Shown: positions 51,977 through 61,769 of the stretch, piece after piece
Layout of the letters: each line of letters opens with the position of its first letter
Numbering within the stretch: the stretch's first letter is position 1
Assembly (NCBI RefSeq): GCF_000372725.1
Contig: NW_005199363.1
Coordinates: 513,879-577,878, forward strand
Reading direction: 5' to 3'
Length of the DNA: 64,000 nucleotides
Source: Emiliania huxleyi CCMP1516
Lineage: Eukaryota > Haptophyta > Isochrysidales > Noelaerhabdaceae
The notes under the pieces: model-generated
What the model was told of the DNA's origin: nothing
Seen by the model: the letters and a program-made list of their open reading frames with translations, nothing else
Database searches by the model: none
Program-made: the position numbers and the translations under genes

Positions 51977-54900
51977 CTAATACCTCCCCTTCCCCTTGCC
52001 GCCCTTGCCCGACCCCCACCCCTTTCCTCCACCCCCCCGGCCACCCGGTGACCCCCACCCGCCCCCACCGCCTGCACTCCACCCGCCGCCACCGCCCTTG
52101 CCGCCCTTGCCGCCCTTGCCCCACCCCTTGCCTCCATCTCCCTTGCCGCCGCCGCCCTTGCCGCCGCCCTTGCCGCCGCCCTTGCCGCCGTCGCCGTACG
52201 GAGGCGCCTGCAGCGGCTAATTAGTTATTAGTTGATTAACAATTAATTGACTAAGGGCCAGGGGCGCCTGCAGCGGCGGCATCTCGTCGCAGACAGACAG
52301 CCACTCGATCTCGCCCATCTTCGCCTCGAGCTCGGCGGCGAACAGCGCCTGCACGGCGATGCGCAGCCGAGGTGCAGCCGAGGTGCAGCCGAGGTGCAGC
52401 CGAGGTGCAGCCGAGGCGGAAGCGGCGAGGAGGCCTCTTTGCCATCAAAGACGAGATTACCCGAGATTGTACCCGAGATTCCCCGAGATTCCCCGAGGTC
52501 AGGCGAACAAGCGCCTCTTTGACATCGAAGACGGCGCCGTGCCCGTCCGCCGTCAAGCGCAGCGACCGCACGTTTTCCGTGCCGTCCGTCGCGCCGGCGG
52601 GGAGCACCTAATCACCTCGGGCAATCTCGGGTGACCTCGGTCGATCTCGGTCGATCTCCCCCACCCCGCCGCGCGGCGTGAGGGGGGGCACACCTTGCGC
52701 AGAGCCCCCCACACAAAGGAGGGGCTGTTGACGGGCGAGCGCATCGTCGCGTGCAGCGTCAAGTACCTGTCAGCGGTTGAGAGCAGCTAAGGAGCCAGGC
52801 AATCGCCAGCCGCCTCTCGTCGCGAGCAGCGTCGCGTACCCGTCGATGTTGGTCAGCAGCGAACGCGACGGCGGCACCTCCGTCGTCGACGTGGCGAGAG
52901 CAAGGGCGGCTGCGACCGCCTCGACGGCGTCGCCGGCCTTGGCCTCGAGCAGCGACGCGGCGGCGGCGTGGAAGAGGGCGCACGCCGCGGCGGGCACGGC
53001 GGCGGCGTCGCCGCTCGCCGTCTCGGCGGCGGTCTGGACGAGAGACTTTGGGTTCGGCGGCGAGAGCCACTCGAAGCGGTTCTTTGTGAAGCGCTCGATC
53101 TGCTCGACCGCCTCGCGGTCGCGCGGCCCGTAGAGCGTCACGCAGATGCCCTTGCGGCCGGCGCGGCCGGTGCGGCCCGAGCGGTGGACGTAAGTCTCTT
53201 CGTCGGGGCGGAGAGAGCGCTGCCGCATCGGCGGCTTGGCCTGGAGCACGAGATCGACGATCATGTCGAGCCCGCGCGCGGCGACGTCGGTGGCGATGAG
53301 GACGCGGAACTTGCCGCTGCGGAAGGCGGCCATCGTCTTTTCGCGCACGGCCTGCGGGATGTCGCCGTGCAGGCACTTTGCCTCGAGCTTGAGCGCGTCC
53401 GAGTTGGTCAGGTCGTCGCACTCGGCCTTGGTCTGGCAAAAGACGATCACGCGGCCCGAGGAGGTGGTGTACATCGAGATGACGTCGTTGATTGTCGAGG
53501 ACCGGGCGCTCATCGGGCCGGGCGAGGGGATGGCGAGGTGGCGCACGTCGGACGAAGCCTTCTTCTCCTTGTCGCCGACCAAGTCGACTACGCGCGGCGA
53601 GGGGCGCATGTACTTCGGCGCCTCCTTAACGACCCACGGCGGCAACGTCGCCGAGAAGAGACACGTCTGCCGGTCCTCGCGCGTGCAAGTGGCGAGGATC
53701 TCCGCCATGTCGTCGGCGAAGCCCATGTCAAGCATCTGGTCGGCCTCGTCCAGAGTGGCGCAGAGCACATCGCACAGCTCGAGCGCAGAGCGGCCCATCA
53801 AGTCCTTGACTCGGCCGGGCGTCCCAATCAGCACGTCGACCCCGCGCCGCAGCTCGGAGCACTGCGCCCCGATCGGCGCGCCGCCGTACACGCAGCAGCA
53901 GGTCAGGGTGGGTGCGACGGCGGCGAACTCGCGCCCCACCTGCAGCGAAAGCTCTCGCGTCGGACTATCTCCCCGTATCCTCCCCATATCTCCCCATATC
54001 TCGCGCCCCACCTGTTGGATCGTCGGAATATCTCCCCAAATCTCCCCATATCTCCCCATATCTCGCGCCCCACCTGCTGCGCCAGCTCCCGCGTCGGCGC
54101 CTAATGGCAGCTGCGCCCTGTGAAGCGACGCAGCTCCCTGACACCGCCGCCCCACTTCGCGCCGTCGGCGCCAGCACAAGCGCAAGCGGCCGGCACGGCT
54201 TTGGCAGCGAGCGGTCGACCTTCTTGAGGCCGAGCAGCCGCTCGATCGTGGGAAGCGCAAAGGCGAGCCTGCGTGGTGGGGTACCCATACCTCCAGAGTA
54301 TCGAACCCAGTGTGGGTTCGGATTCGTGGGCGGTGCGGTATCTCCAGTGCAGGGCCTGCGTGGTGAAGTACGCATACCTCATTCAGAGCACTCGAGCGCT
54401 AGTTGGGAGAGAAGAAAACGCATTCCGCTTCTAGGCAGGCGAGCGTCTTGCCACAGCCGGTGTGAGCGCGGCCGATGAGGTCGTCGCCCCCGAAGATGAG
54501 GTCGAAGGTGGCCGACTGGATTGGGAAGAGCGCCTGCCGTCGGAGGAGCGCATCCTGACCCTGCTTCCGTTTCTTATCTATGTATGTTTATGGTGGCGCG
54601 ATTGTGCGTCAGGCAAAAGGCGAGCGCCGGCGGAAGGTGGCACGCCGAGCGTGTCAGCCAAGGGAGGCGATTGACTACAGCACCCTCTCATTTCGCGGAT
54701 TCGGGAGAGCGCCTGGATCCCGCGAGCCTCGAGCGCCGCCACGGTCGCCTCGCTCAGCCGAAAGTTGGTCAGGCAGCCCGCGTCAGCAGCGGCGGTGTCG
54801 GCGGTCTCTGCGGTGTCCGACAGGTCCGACGGCGCCGCCGGCTCGGCCGCCCGCTTCTGCTTCTTGGGCTTGCTCTCGGACGCGTCAGCGGCGCGCTTCA

Positions 54901-55024
54901 GCTTCTTCTTCGGCGCAGCAGCCGGTGCCGCCTTGGCCGGCACGTCGGTCTTCTTCTTCTTCTTGATGGTTAAACTAGCTCCGCCCTCCCGAGAGGTTTT
55001 CGCGGCCTTCTTTTCGACCTTCAT
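51977..55024 (-). CDS. DEAD-box RNA helicase, DDX21/DDX50 (nucleolar Gu) type, nine exons
   Basis: Exons 55024-54713, 54533-54445, 54268-54172, 54100-54074, 53939-52840, 52766-52694, 52607-52515, 52348-52268 and 52207-51977 total 2103 bases: 700 residues. A Lys-rich nucleolar-type leader is followed by the Q motif (ARGIQALFPIQ), Walker A AHTGCGKT, PTRELAQQ, GTPGR, LDEAD, FSATLPPW, RVLIATDVAARGLD and HRSGRTGRAGR. A GUCT domain follows (SLLTNIDGYLTLHATM, WGALRKVLPAG, GHGAVFDVKEALFAAEL), then a KGGGKGGG-rich tail. This order defines the DDX21/50 family (rRNA transcription and processing in the nucleolus). Introns 1, 2, 3, 7 and 8 are GC-AG; introns 4, 5 and 6 are GT-AG. Nearly all are bounded by direct repeats of exon sequence. 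Intron 7 contains the 11-bp ctcggctgcac minisatellite. Confidence 0.92.
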
Positions 55025-55100
55025 GCCGTGTGGCACGTCGCCACGGTTTTCCGACACCACAAAAAAGAATTCTCCGGAGTCAGCACACTGGCACGACAAG

Positions 55101-55912
55101 TTAAAATCCCTGTGTGGTGCCCGTCTTTGGGAGGTGCAGCCAGGCCGCCACCGGCTTGGAGCCGTTGGCGCCGTATAGCAAGGCACGCGTCGCACTGTCG
55201 TGGGACTGCGAGTGGCTGGGCAGCGCCACCTCGACGTGCGACGGCAGCGCCAGGCAGAAGGTGGCGCTGGCCCACAGCTCGTAGAAGTCCAGCTCACCGC
55301 CACAGCTCGGATCGGATCCCGACGGCGAGGTGCCGTTACCCGTGACGGCGAATCGGTGCGGCCAAAAGTCGGCCGTCATGTTGCCGGCACACAGCGTGCT
55401 CGGAAGGCTGTCGCACGCCGCGTGCAGCTTGTGGCGCAGGCAGGCCGACAGGCCGTGGGCGCCGGCGTTGCTGGCGATGAGCGTCTGCCGCGCGGAGAAG
55501 GCCGCCGCCATCATCTGCTGAGCCGCAGCGGCCTTATTGCCCGACGTGATGTTCGACATGATGGCAGCCTCCGCCATGGCAGCCTTGAGATCGCCCAGGC
55601 GAGAGGAGGCGAGAGGAGGCGAGAGGAGGCGAGAGGAGGCGAGAGGAGGCGAGAGGAGGCGAGAGGAGGCGAGAGGAGGCGAGAGGAGGCGAGAGGAGGC
55701 GAGAGGAGGCGCGAGGAGGCGCGAGGAGGCGCGAGGAGGCGCGAGGAGGCGAGAGGAGGCGAGAGGAGGCGAGAGGAGGCGAGAGGAGGCGAGAGGGGGC
55801 GAGAGGGGGCGAGAGGCGGCGAGAGGAGGCGAGAGGAGGCGAGAGGAGGCGAGAGGAGGCGAGAGGAGGCGCGAGCCTGCTCGAGCGGCTTCTGGCACAC
55901 GTTGGCGAGCAC
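55101..55912 (-). pseudogene. Sulfotransferase-like gene, truncated by a dispersed repeat
   Basis: Exons 55912-55877 and 55583-55101 (GC-AG intron between) give VLANVCQKPLEQ, then AAMAEAAIMSNITSGNKAAA, HKLHAACDSLPSTLCAGNMT, GGELDFYELWASATFCLALP and finally WLHLPKTGTT. HLPKTGT is the 5'-phosphosulfate-binding loop of PAPS-dependent sulfotransferases. Right after it, sequence matching repeat R5 begins (cttgtcgtgccagtgtgctg) and a TAA closes the frame at 55101, so the rest of the enzyme is missing. The 5' exons lie in or beyond the gap at 55963-56107. The helicase start codon is 77 bp further on. Confidence 0.55.
55604..55872 (+). repeat. 10-bp minisatellite gagaggaggc, ~27 copies, inside an intron
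   Basis: Near-perfect gagaggaggc units with a block of gcgaggaggc variants (55711-55744) and two gggggc variants. It fills the intron of the sulfotransferase-like gene; on the sense strand the unit is gcctcctctc. Confidence 0.95.
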
Positions 55913-55962
55913 CTGCAGGAGATGGGGGGGAGATGTGGGGAGATATGCGGGAGATATGGTTC

Positions 55963-56107
55963 NNNNNNNNNNNNNNNNNNNNNNNNNNNNNNNNNNNNNN
56001 NNNNNNNNNNNNNNNNNNNNNNNNNNNNNNNNNNNNNNNNNNNNNNNNNNNNNNNNNNNNNNNNNNNNNNNNNNNNNNNNNNNNNNNNNNNNNNNNNNNN
56101 NNNNNNN
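55963..56107. other. Assembly gap (N)
   Basis: A run of unknown bases. It is flanked by ggagatatgggg-type repeats on the left and a GA microsatellite on the right, which explains the assembly failure. Confidence 1.

Positions 56108-56170
<63 letters not shown>
56108..56170 (+). repeat. GA microsatellite next to the gap
   Basis: About 63 bases of ga repeat continuing into a g-rich tract (to 56222). 56223-56585 contains no recognisable gene. Confidence 0.95.
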
Positions 56171-56174
<4 letters not shown>

Positions 56175-56585
56175 GGGGGTGGGGGAGGGAGGGTGGGAGG
56201 GAGGGAGGAGGGGGGGGGGGAGAGGGAGAGATGGAGAGTGAGAGAGAGAGAGTGACCGTGAGAGCAGAGAGTGTTCCTTTTCAGAAACTCTGCTGGCGCG
56301 GCCAATCGTGGACGTGGTGCTGGTGGGGCTCGCTCGTCCCACACACGCCACACAACTCTATGCCTCGCAGCTGTGATGCAAAAGTGGGGACGCGCGTGGC
56401 GGCGCGTGCACTCTATCTACACGGGGTCTTCATGTCACGGGGCATCACAGCAGTGGACCGTGCTTCAATCTCTTCCTTCCCGGATTCGCCTCTCGCAACT
56501 CTCGCATACGTCGCAGGTGGCGGTACAGTCGTAGGCACGTGGGCAACGCGGCAACACTGAGCCTTGCGCCCTTTCGCCCTTCTCA

Positions 56586-58077
56586 TCACTGCCCCGGCGC
56601 CGACGACTCGACCTTCTTGGGCAGCAGCTGGTTCGACATGTCCTCTCCGTGGCCTAGGCAGCCGAAGCCGCCCTTGCCCCAGGTAAAGACAGCGCCGTCG
56701 CCGGTGAGGGCGAGGCTGTGGATTACTCCAGCCGACACAGCGACGACGCGCTGGCCTGCAAAGGCCTCGATCTTCTTGGGCAGCAGCTGCTCCTGCTCGT
56801 CGCCGTGGCCCAGCTGGCCAAAGGCTCCACGGCCCCAGCTCCAGACGCTGCCGCCGACGGTGAGGGCGAGGCTGTGGTGTGCTCCAGCCGACAGAGCGAC
56901 GACGCGCTGATCAGCGAAAGCCTCGACCTTCTTGGGCAGCAGCTGGTTCTGATGGTCGCCGTGGCCCAGCTTGCCAAAGGCTCCATGGCCCCAGCTCCAG
57001 ACGGCGCCGTCAGCAGTGAGGGCGAGGCTGTGGCCCCCTCCAGCCGACACAGCCACGACGCGCTGGCCCGCCAAGGCCTCGACCTTCTTCGGCTGCCACT
57101 GGTTCTATATTACCCAAAAGCTAGGCTACACAACGCCCTCTATGTTGGGTCAAGGCGGGATGCCACTGGTTCTGGTAGTCGCCGTGGCCCAACTGGCCTA
57201 AGCCCCAGCTCCAAACGCTGCCATCGGTGGTGAGGGCGAGGCTGTGGTGCTCTCCCGCCGACACAGCGATGATGCGCTGACCAGCAAAGGCCTCGACCTT
57301 CTTTGGCAGCGACTGGTCCTGCTCGTCGCCGTGGCCCAGCCCGCCCAAGCCTCCAAAGCCCCAGCTCCAGATGGCACCGTCGGCGGTGGTGGCGAGGTTG
57401 TGCCCGGCTCCAGCCGACACGGTGGCGACGCGCTGGTCAGCAAAGGCCTCGATCTTCTTGGGCAGCAGCTGGTCCTGCTCATCGCCGTGGCCCAGGTTGC
57501 CGTCGCCTCCATCGCCCCAGCTCCAGATAGCCCCGCTGCTGGTGATGGCGAGGCAATGGAATCCTCCAGCCGACACGCTCACGGCACGCTCGCCGCCCAG
57601 CGGCGAAGGGAGGAGGGTCGGCGTGTTGAGCCGCGTCACACCCTCGCCGTGGCCAAGGAGCCCTGGGGCGTAGGACGGCGCATTGCCGCACGACGAGAGC
57701 CGCCCCTCGCCGTCGATGAAGACGCTGTGCTGTCCGCCTGCCACCAACCTCGCTGGCGGGTTGGACTCGCACAGCAGCGCCGAATAGCACAGCCACCGCA
57801 CGGCGCAGCTCTCGCCCTCGGGCTGCGCCGGCAGCTCGTAGCCGCGCTCTTGCGCCCACAAGCGGATGGCCTCCAGCGCGAGCGCGGCGTGGAAGAGCAG
57901 CGAGACGGCCGCGACGCGAGCGATGTCGAGGGGGCCATCGAGGCGAGAGATGGCGCGCGCGAGGAGCTCCGTGGGAAGGTCGAGGAGGCGGGCGGGCGGC
58001 GGCGTGTCTGGCGAGGGGGCGGCGGCGGAGGCGGCGAGGCGGCGCGAGCGGCGCCGCGGGGCTCGCGGGGCTGACAT
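56586..58077 (-). CDS. F-box-like / RCC1-repeat protein (paralogue 2)
   Basis: Exons 58077-57172 and 57104-56586 give 474 residues. Same plan as the gene at 24179-25687: basic leader (SAPRAPRRRSRRLAAS), F-box-like LLDLPTELLARAISRLDGPL, then RCC1 repeats (FADQRVATVSAGAGHNLATT, GAIWSWGFGGLGGLGHGDEQ) to the identical CLGHGEDMSNQLLPKKVE and APGQ end. A 67-bp insert at 57105-57171 interrupts repeat sequence HGDYQNQ|WQPKK. It is bounded by a 13-bp direct repeat (tgccactggttct at 57094-57106 and 57161-57173), and removing one period restores the frame. No placement of the junction gives GT-AG or GC-AG, so it may be a non-canonical intron or a disabling insertion. Confidence 0.8.
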
Positions 58078-58122
58078 GGCGAGAAAAAGATTTTAGACCA
58101 CTGCGCCACCGACCAACCGAGT

Positions 58123-59183
58123 GTGGCTAGGGCGCTGCAGACGCGTCATGAGGACGCCTGCCGAGACGCGAGGGTAGCATCTTTCCGGGCGGCCGCGCGG
58201 ATGTACCAGGGAGCGGACCCGAGCTTACACCACGCGATCCCGGTCCCGCCGATGCAGTGGCTGGGGCGCACCGACGGAGAGGCGGAGTTACGACAGGCCC
58301 CCCCGGCGGGAGACGGATTGTCGGAGGCCATCCGACACCTGCTGCGGACGAAACCGGGTACGATAGCGGTGGGGAACGCGGGCGGGGGGGAGTGTGGGCC
58401 GCTCTCCCTTGGCTATGACGGAACCCGGGACAGGCCCGGCCGGTCCCAGACGGGAGAGCGAAGAGCTGACCTAGTTCGCTTTGCCCGGGAGAACCCGGGG
58501 CTCCTATTGTTAGAATTTCCGGCGAAAACGATTATCTCCCTCAGCCAAGCGGTCGCAAGGAGCTTCCGTGGATACGCCCACCAATACGAGGCCGAGCCCA
58601 CCTTCGAGATGTGGTGTTCTGCCGTGGCCTGCCCCGGATTCAAGTACGACGAGGCGGCGTTCATGATCTCGGCGCTGGTGGACAACCGCGCGGTCGTCAT
58701 CTACCCGACGGGCAAAGGGGGGGTGGAGGGCCCCATCGTCTACACGGCGGACCCGACCTCCTGCCGGGGAGCTCGCCACCTGGCCCTCGATCGGGACACG
58801 GAACACGTGGTGACGCTGCGGCAGATGAGTGGCACATGGGCCTGGGGGACGTGGCGCCGCTCCCGAAGGACCTCGAGCGGGCTCGCCCGGTAACGTGCCT
58901 GGACGCTATATACAAGGTGGTTGACGCGGCGATAGCACGGAGGCTCGAGGAAGTTGCGCGCAGGCACGGGCTGCTCTCGGCGAATGCGTTCGGCTTTGTC
59001 AAGGGCGGGTCGACTGAGTGGCCGATCAGCCTGGTAGCCGCTGCGCAGTGGCACGCGAGGGAGACGGGAGCGGTACTACTACAGCTGTACATGGACGCCA
59101 CCTCCGCCTACGACACCATCAGCCACCGAGGGACGGGCGTGGCTTGCGAGGCACTGGCGATGCCCGACGAGGGCCGCGGCTGA
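58123..59183 (+). mobile_element. Non-LTR retroelement relic with reverse-transcriptase start
   Basis: The frame 58123-58893 contains YAHQYEAEPTFEMWCSAVAC, AAFMISALVDNRAVVIYPTG and HLALDRDTEHVVTLRQM, reminiscent of an OTU-type peptidase segment (uncertain). In the +1 frame, 58839-59183 reads PLPKDLERARPVTCLDAIYK, then RLEEVARRHGLLSANAFGFV, and LLQLYMDATSAYDTISH. These match RT motifs 0-2 and the first Asp (A motif) of LINE-type enzymes. The sequence then departs and stops; the YxDD motif is absent. So it is a truncated, frameshifted fragment. Confidence 0.7.
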
Positions 59184-60845
59184 AAAAGGCTAGGAGGGGA
59201 GGTCGGGCCCCGCGCCCGTCGGATGATCATCGGAAAGCGAACAAGAGGAAGAACTCAGAGGAGAGGGGAGCCTCCTCCGGAGTGAGGATGAGGACCTCGT
59301 ACGAAGGGGTCCTGAGCGGTGACGTCGTGTGAGAGTGCGTGTCGTGTTCATTATAGCTCCGAGTAGAGGGGGCGGTCTGCTGCTAGGGGAAACCCGGAGC
59401 GCGGAGCCAACCCTCGGAGACCCGTGTTTACTTTACAGCCCTTGCCCTGCGAACGCGCACCCCCGGGGCTAGGGCTCTCTTGCCCGCAACCCGATACCGA
59501 TCATCCGGCCCGCTGGGTGCGCTTCTGAGCTCCTCGGCCCTGGATGTGAGGTTACTGATTGCACTCCAAGTGCTCCAAGAGGTACCGCGGGTTGTGGGTG
59601 CGAAACAACGACAAGACCAAGGCACGGGCAGAGGAACGAGAGAAGAACATAGAGTGGATAGCGCCTGTTCACGGCATGGAGGGTGAGCCACGCCGAACGC
59701 AAGGAAGCCGGGGAAGACGACCCCGAGGAGGACGAAACACCAGTGGAAATCCCGCCGTCAGCTGTCACGATATAGACAAGCAAGGTGACAAGCAGCGGCT
59801 TTGTTTGCACGTCAGAGCGGCGCCGCGCCCGTTCTCAGCGTTCTCCCTCGAGAGATAGTGTGCAGAACACACGAGCGGTGCGTCCCGCGGCAGCCTGCGC
59901 TGCCTGCGGACCTAGGTCCTAGCCGCAAGGCGCAAGCCCGCACGACCCACGCATCTCCTCTCCACAACGTGGGCCAAAAAGAAGAAGAAGCCCCAAACCA
60001 TTGCAAAAGAGCGCAAACCAAGTATTAAGATTTTTACCCTCGCTTCACTCGCGTCACTCCTCCCCTCCCGCCAGCGAGATGCCCTTCCAGAAGCCCGTCG
60101 ACGTGCGCTCGCCCGGCCGCCCCATCGAGCCGTTCCACGCGCGCGCAAGGTCCGCGATCTCGCTGTCGGGAAGCGACTGCCCGTCCACCGAGCGCTCCAT
60201 GTCCGCGTACCTGCGGACAAGGCACGCCGCCGCACGCTAGAAGGACGGGGCTTCTGTTGGCGGGCTGCGCCGCCGCGTGTGTTCGTTTCCTGTGGCGCCG
60301 GAGACGCGGCCGAGTCACCACGCCGAGACTATAGTCTTAGAGCATCTGCCTGGCCACGCCTGTAGCGCGGGTAGTACCTCCGAAAGGCCGCGACGATGTC
60401 TCGCTCGTGGCAGCGGCCCCCGCGCGCAAGCCGGTCAGCGGCAAACGCGAGGAACCTGTTCACAGCTAGAGGTGTGAAGAGACGCTGTTCACAGCGGTGG
60501 CAAACACGAGGAACCTGCCTTGAAGAGGCCGTGAAGAGACCGTGAAGAGGCCGTGAAGAGGCCGTGAAGAGAGGCGCGCCTCACGAGGCGCACTCACCGC
60601 GCGCGCGCACCGCGTGTCTTGTCAGAGAGTGCATGTGCATGTGACTCGAGAGTGCCGTCTCTCTGCCAAGGGGTCCACACCCGTGCTCATACCTTGTCGT
60701 TGGCTGCCACTCTGTCTCTACCTCCTCTCCGTTTCTACCTCCTCGCTGTCTCCACCTCCTCCCCGCGCTACCCATCTAGTTGCGCACTCGTCTGTCAGCA
60801 TCGCGCCACGGTCCCGCTCCTCCCTGGTCGGCAGCGGCGGCCGGA
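59184..60845. other. Intergenic, no clear gene
   Basis: cactccaagtgctccaa at 59561 also occurs at 46137. 59559-59700 gives a short basic frame (YRGLWVRNNDKTKARAEERE) that might be an exon. 60079-60240 gives another (MPFQKPVDVRSPGRPIEPFH). Around 60526-60566 is a gccgtgaagag minisatellite. None is strong enough to call. Confidence 0.4.
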
Positions 60846-61517
60846 TCACCTGTGATGAACAGAGAGGCACAGGGTAGCAAGAGAGAACGAACCAGGTCTC
60901 CCGTCCAGCCGTGCTGCTGGTGACTCCTCGAGCAGTCCGCCGCCGATGCAGGCGCAGACGCCGGCGCTGATCACGAAGCCAGCGTCCTCGAGCGCCACCA
61001 ACAGCAACCGCTCCACGAGCAGCCCGGCCGCCACAAACGCGCTCCACACCGCCAGCCGCACCGAGAGCGGCGCGTCCGCCGCCAGCTGCTCCCGCCGGTC
61101 CCGCAGCCACTGCGCGTCGGGCGTCGCCAGCTCCCCGACAACGCCCTCGAGTGCGTAGCCGGGCCGGATGCCGCGACTGGACACGAGCCCAGCCGGCGCG
61201 AGGAGGAAGTCTGGCCCGAGCAGCAACGCCGTGCCGACGAAGAGGGCGGCGACGAGGTCGCTCCCGCCCGTCGGAGCGAAGATCACGTCGGCGACGTCGG
61301 GGAAGGGCGTGATGGTTGCCGCCTTGGCCACGGTGGGCGCATCGAGAGCATCGGGAAAGCTCGACGGCTTTGGCACCACTTGTATGCCGCCCACGGTGGG
61401 CGCATCGGGAAAGAGATCCACGACCTTCATGCACAGGGGCGGAGCCCGCGTGCTGACGTGCGGCTGCGGCGGGCGTGGCAGCATGAATGCGCCGCAGAGC
61501 AGCGAGGTTGCGAGCAT
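60846..61517 (-). CDS. Unknown membrane protein with plastid-type leader
   Basis: From ATG 61517, 223 residues. MLATSLLCGAFMLPRPPQPH then VSTRAPPLCMKVVDLFPDAP looks like a signal peptide plus short transit region. TVGGIQVVPKPSSFPDALDAPTVAKAATI is Pro/Val-rich. Then hydrophobic SDLVAALFVGTALLLGPDFLLAP, a soluble loop (GIRPGYALEGVVGELATPDA, QWLRDRREQLAADAPLSVRL) and a second hydrophobic region (AVWSAFVAAGLLVERLLLVA, GFVISAGVCACIGGGLLEES). Probably a thylakoid or plastid-envelope protein; no family is recognised. The frame upstream of the ATG is open but compositionally unlike a protein. Confidence 0.6.
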   Translation of the reverse strand: MLATSLLCGAFMLPRPPQPHVSTRAPPLCMKVVDLFPDAPTVGGIQVVPKPSSFPDALDAPTVAKAATITPFPDVADVIFAPTGGSDLVAALFVGTALLLGPDFLLAPAGLVSSRGIRPGYALEGVVGELATPDAQWLRDRREQLAADAPLSVRLAVWSAFVAAGLLVERLLLVALEDAGFVISAGVCACIGGGLLEESPAARLDGRPGSFSLATLCLSVHHR

Positions 61518-61648
61518 TACCGAGAGGCGGTGAGGGCTTAGAAGGCGATTCGCGGCTGCGGCCGTCGCCAGGGGAGGGGCCTGTTGCGGAGTGCGGAGTG
61601 GAGACTGGCCGCGAGAACCAGGTTCGTTGTGAAGAGCTGGGGCGCGCC

Positions 61649-61759
61649 TGGCGAGGTACTTCCAGCCTGCTGTGGGAACAGCTGACGCAGTCTCGCCGAG
61701 GCTCGCCCCAGCAGACTCGGCCAGACAAAAACCCCGAGAGGCGTGGGAGTACCTCGCCA
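61649..61759. mobile_element. 111-bp MITE, 12-bp inverted ends, 10-bp target duplication
   Basis: Inverted ends tggcgaggtact (61649-61660) and agtacctcgcca (61748-61759); duplicated target ggggcgcgcc at 61639-61648 and 61760-61769. The empty site is seen at 4100-4120 (ctgggccgcgccacccaag). A 9-11 bp duplication is typical of Mutator-like elements. Confidence 0.75.
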
Positions 61760-61769
61760 GGGGCGCGCC

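Noticed and set aside
55101..56351. A single long frame continuing through the N gap
   Set aside because: It translates the 10-bp minisatellite and unknown bases; the real coding parts are two short exons separated by a GC-AG intron.
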